Assembly (NCBI GenBank): GCA_024408895.1 | Contig: JAKSUO010000053.1 | Location: forward strand, 1 to 8,093 | Direction of reading: 5' to 3' | DNA length: 8,093 nt | Source of the DNA: Alphaproteobacteria bacterium | Lineage (GTDB): Bacteria; Pseudomonadota; Alphaproteobacteria; RF32; CAG-239 | Shown: piece by piece, positions 5,876-8,093 of the stretch | Layout: each line of letters begins with the position of its first letter | Position numbering within the stretch: position 1 is the first letter of the stretch | Program-made: the position numbers and the translations under genes | Notes under the pieces: generated by a model | What the model saw: only the letters and a program-made list of their open reading frames with translations | The model's database searches: none | What the model was told of the DNA's origin: nothing

Positions 5876-6076
5876 TCACTCTTTATTATGTATGTTTCTC
5901 AGCAGTGATAAAATCGTGCGCCTAATATTGGGAGTGCTTTGGTGGAAAAGGTGCAGAAGTTCCCAATCGCGGGTAGTTAATTTTTGGGGAGTACTTTTAA
6001 TATCTTTAATAAGATAGTTTATACAGTAATCGCAAATACTAAACTGCATCGTGCTCTTTGTGCTTTTTTGAACCAT
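5876..6076 (-). CDS. Small hypothetical protein, 66 residues
   Basis: I do not recognise this protein. The ATG at 6074-6076 is preceded by GGGA at about nine bases, and an internal ATG (residue 10) would give 57 residues. It holds a CDYC pair near residues 16-19 and a C-terminal helical half beginning KLTTRDWELLHLFHQ, then RRTILSLLRNI. That half resembles the short helical tails found after helix-turn-helix domains in small regulators, but no DNA-binding helix-turn-helix is visible. It may be a genuine small protein or the remnant of a regulator. It reads toward tRNA-Trp on the same strand with about 60 bases between its stop and the tRNA promoter. The opposite-strand reading frame here looks random. 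Confidence 0.45.
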   Translation of the reverse strand: MVQKSTKSTMQFSICDYCINYLIKDIKSTPQKLTTRDWELLHLFHQSTPNIRRTILSLLRNIHNKE

Positions 6077-6264
6077 GGTTTTATTCCCATATAATTATGT
6101 CGTCCAGATAGCAAGTTTATATTTTGAAAAATACAACTAAAAATATATTTTTTCAACAAAATAATGCATATATCCTCAAAATAGAATATCTTTTTTCCTG
6201 TGTAATGTTTTATTTGAAATTATATAAATAAGGCGGTTGATTTGTTTGCGGTATTGTATAAACA
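6077..6264. other. Very AT-rich intergenic stretch with an inverted repeat
   Basis: No gene is supported here. An imperfect inverted repeat pairs TTGAAAAATA (6124-6133) with TATTTTTTCAA (6146-6156) and could be a regulator site or simply AT-rich sequence. TTGTAT and TGCTAT spaced by 17 bases on the minus strand are a weak promoter candidate for the small gene at 5876-6076. Confidence 0.35.
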
Positions 6265-6315
6265 ATAAGCCGACTGTCATAATAGGCAATTTTGCATACC
6301 AGACAGCCGGCTTAT
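6265..6315 (-). terminator. rpsA terminator hairpin
   Basis: Two 14-base arms, 6265-6278 and 6302-6315, pair fully when read on the minus strand, with one G-U pair that would be an A-C mismatch on the plus strand. This shows the hairpin is tuned to the rpsA transcript. The 23-nt loop holds a small inner inverted repeat. The following TGTTTATA is a modest T tract. It starts 26 bases after the rpsA stop. Confidence 0.75.
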
Positions 6316-6341
6316 AGAGAGTAACTCGTTAAAGAGTTTTA

Positions 6342-8003
6342 TTAATTAGCTTTTTTCAAAGCTTCACCTAAAGCCTCTCCGAGAGAAGAACCAGAGGTCG
6401 TGTTGGAATATTCTTCCAATACTTTCTTTTCTTCATCTAATTCATAGGCTTTGATAGACAATCCGATTTTGACATTCTTCTTATCTACGGAAGTGATTTT
6501 AGCTTCAACTACATCACCTTCTTTGAAGTTTTCCGGATTTTGTAAAGCTTTTTCTTTAGAAAGATCAGCTTTTTTGATAACGGCTGTTAAACCTTCAACG
6601 TCAACGGTAACACCTTTTTCGTCGGTAGATTTAACAATAGCTTTAACAATTTCGCCTTTTTTCAAGTTAGCTAAAGCTTGTGAAACGTTATCTTCGGACA
6701 ATTGTTTAATGCCCAAACTGATGCGTTCTTTTTCAACATCAACGTCAATGATTTTTGCTTCAATTTCCATACCTTTGGAGTAATCTTTAACAGCTTCCTC
6801 GCCGGATTTTTCCCAAGAAATATCAGATAAGTGAATCATTCCGTCAATTTCATCCGTTAAACCGATAAACAAACCGAATTCGGTAATATTTTTGATTTTA
6901 CCGGTGATAACAGAGCTAACCGGATGCTCTTCAATGTAAGCAGCCCAAGGGTTAGGCATACATTGTTTAATGCCGAGGCTGATACGTCTCTTGTCGCCAT
7001 CTACTTCCAAAACGCGAACTTCAACTTCTTCGGAAGTGGAAACGATTTTACCCGGATGAACGTTCTTTCTTGTCCAGCTCATTTCAGAAACGTGAACTAA
7101 ACCTTCAATGCCGTCTTCCAGTTCAACAAAAGCACCGTAATCGGTAATATTGGTAACTTTACCTTTGTAAACTTCACCAACTTGATATCTTTCGGCAACT
7201 GCTTGCCATGGGTCATTTTCAAGTTGTTTCATACCTAAACTGATGCGTTGAGTGTCTTCGTTGAAACGAATAACTTGAACCTTAACGTTTTGACCAACCG
7301 TCAAAACTTCTGCCGGATGATTGATGCGCTTCCAAGAAATATCGGTAACGTGCAACAAACCATCAACACCACCTAAATCAATGAATGCACCGTAGTCGGT
7401 AATATTTTTAACAACACCGTCCAGAATAGCGCCTTCTTTAATGCCGTCAATCAATTCGGCACGGGCTTCAGCTCTGGTTTCTTCCAAAACAATGCGGCGA
7501 GAAACAACGATATTGCCTCTGATTTTATCCATTTTCAAAATTTGGAACGGTTGAGAAATGCCCATCAACGGAGATATATCTCTAATCGGACGAATATCAA
7601 TTTGTGAGCCAGGCAAGAAAGCAATAGCACCGTTTAAATCAACGGTAAAGCCACCTTTAACGCGGCCAAAAATAATACCGTTAACGCGTTCACCGGCATT
7701 CATGGATTTTTCCAGATCTGCCCAAACTTCTTCGCGGCGTGCTTTTTCACGAGATAATACGATGTTGCCGTCTTTATCTTCGTAGCGATCAACCAAAACT
7801 TCTACAACATCACCGACATTCAATACAGGATTTGTTCCGAATTCGCGAACCGGAATGTTGCCTTCCGATTTCAAACCGACATCAACGGTTACAAAATCAG
7901 GTGTAATTTTAACGATAGTACCTTTAACAACGGTACCGATAATGCCGTTATCACCGAATTGTTCATTGAGCAAATCGGCAAAATTTTCAGTCATTTCCGG
8001 CAT
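6342..8003 (-). CDS. rpsA: 30S ribosomal protein S1
   Basis: S1 sits on the small ribosomal subunit and binds and unfolds mRNA leaders during initiation. The 553 residues match the usual proteobacterial length. Six S1-type OB-fold domains are visible at about 20-86, 104-170, 190-259, 276-346, 362-433 and 449-518, with a short tail to 553. Domains 3 and 4 share NITDYGAF, and domain 5 has NITEFGLF; each of domains 3-5 ends in ISLG(M/I)KQ. The DNA shows the same internal repetition, for example near 7132 and 7388. The first two domains, which anchor S1 to the ribosome, are more divergent, as usual. The start may be the ATG at 8001-8003 or at 7992-7994 (MTENF). Neither has a strong Shine-Dalgarno sequence. 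No ihfB follows, although cmk-rpsA-ihfB is a common order. Confidence 0.97.
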   Translation of the reverse strand: MPEMTENFADLLNEQFGDNGIIGTVVKGTIVKITPDFVTVDVGLKSEGNIPVREFGTNPVLNVGDVVEVLVDRYEDKDGNIVLSREKARREEVWADLEKSMNAGERVNGIIFGRVKGGFTVDLNGAIAFLPGSQIDIRPIRDISPLMGISQPFQILKMDKIRGNIVVSRRIVLEETRAEARAELIDGIKEGAILDGVVKNITDYGAFIDLGGVDGLLHVTDISWKRINHPAEVLTVGQNVKVQVIRFNEDTQRISLGMKQLENDPWQAVAERYQVGEVYKGKVTNITDYGAFVELEDGIEGLVHVSEMSWTRKNVHPGKIVSTSEEVEVRVLEVDGDKRRISLGIKQCMPNPWAAYIEEHPVSSVITGKIKNITEFGLFIGLTDEIDGMIHLSDISWEKSGEEAVKDYSKGMEIEAKIIDVDVEKERISLGIKQLSEDNVSQALANLKKGEIVKAIVKSTDEKGVTVDVEGLTAVIKKADLSKEKALQNPENFKEGDVVEAKITSVDKKNVKIGLSIKAYELDEEKKVLEEYSNTTSGSSLGEALGEALKKAN

Positions 8004-8049
8004 AGTAAATTATGTACCAGACATGTAAATTTTAATTTCAAAAATGCCA

Positions 8050-8078
8050 ACATTACAAAAAAAGGTGCACTATTGCAA
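8050..8078 (-). promoter_or_regulatory. Candidate rpsA promoter
   Basis: On the minus strand TTGCAA (8078-8073) is followed by 17 bases and TAATGT (8055-8050). The start would be near 8043, giving a leader of about 40 nt, AT-rich and without an obvious ribosome site. A second pair, TTGGCA and TACATG, lies slightly downstream and is weaker. Confidence 0.45.
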
Positions 8079-8093
8079 CGTTAAATAGAGATG

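Noticed and set aside
5784..6017. 77-residue plus-strand frame
   Set aside because: No ribosome site. It overlaps the tRNA promoter and the more plausible minus-strand ORF, and its composition looks random.
6137..6169. Ten-codon minus-strand ORF preceded by GAGGA, a possible leader peptide
   Set aside because: Too short to support in very AT-rich DNA, and there is no run of regulatory codons or attenuator hairpin pair behind it.
8081..8093. Possible edge of a neighbouring gene (cmk is common upstream of rpsA)
   Set aside because: Only about a dozen bases are visible. A minus-strand TAA there proves nothing.

Overview
The window looks like chromosomal DNA of a low-GC alphaproteobacterium, probably an uncultured or host-associated lineage. 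This is inferred from a GltX of the short type without zinc ligands, an AapJ-type binding protein, an MlaC/HpnM-type periplasmic protein, a full six-domain ribosomal protein S1 and a tRNA with an encoded CCA end. No taxonomic search was possible.

Left part (about 1-2835): an apparent two-gene operon on the minus strand, gltX then cysS, starts from a good sigma70-like promoter (2804-2832). It ends at a GC-rich hairpin (23-48) directly after the cysS stop. Both genes charge tRNAs for translation.

Middle part (2868-4743): two exported proteins are transcribed divergently from a 55-base gap. The minus-strand one is an MlaC-family phospholipid-carrier protein. The plus-strand one is an AapJ-like solute-binding protein with a Pro/Tyr/Glu-rich N-terminal linker. 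By my alignment from memory it lacks the arginine and aspartate that normally hold the amino-acid ligand. No transporter membrane or ATPase genes accompany either.

Right-middle part (4744-6076): this accessory, repeat-rich stretch is the most interesting. A monocistronic tRNA-Trp(CCA) on the minus strand (5697-5772) has its own promoter and terminator. The last 19 nt of the tRNA, its terminator and about 90 bp beyond are tandemly duplicated with a period near 170 bp (5386-5544 and 5556-5715). A third, shorter copy (4805-4872) lies about 0.5 kb away, behind the AapJ-like gene. The layout closely resembles the rtT repeats behind E. coli tyrT. A small cysteine-rich single-span membrane protein lies between the copies. 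A second small ORF of unknown function lies upstream of the tRNA.

Right part (6265-8093): rpsA on the minus strand has a probable promoter near the window edge, a leader without a clear Shine-Dalgarno sequence, and a long terminator hairpin. No phage, transposase, CRISPR or defence gene is visible.
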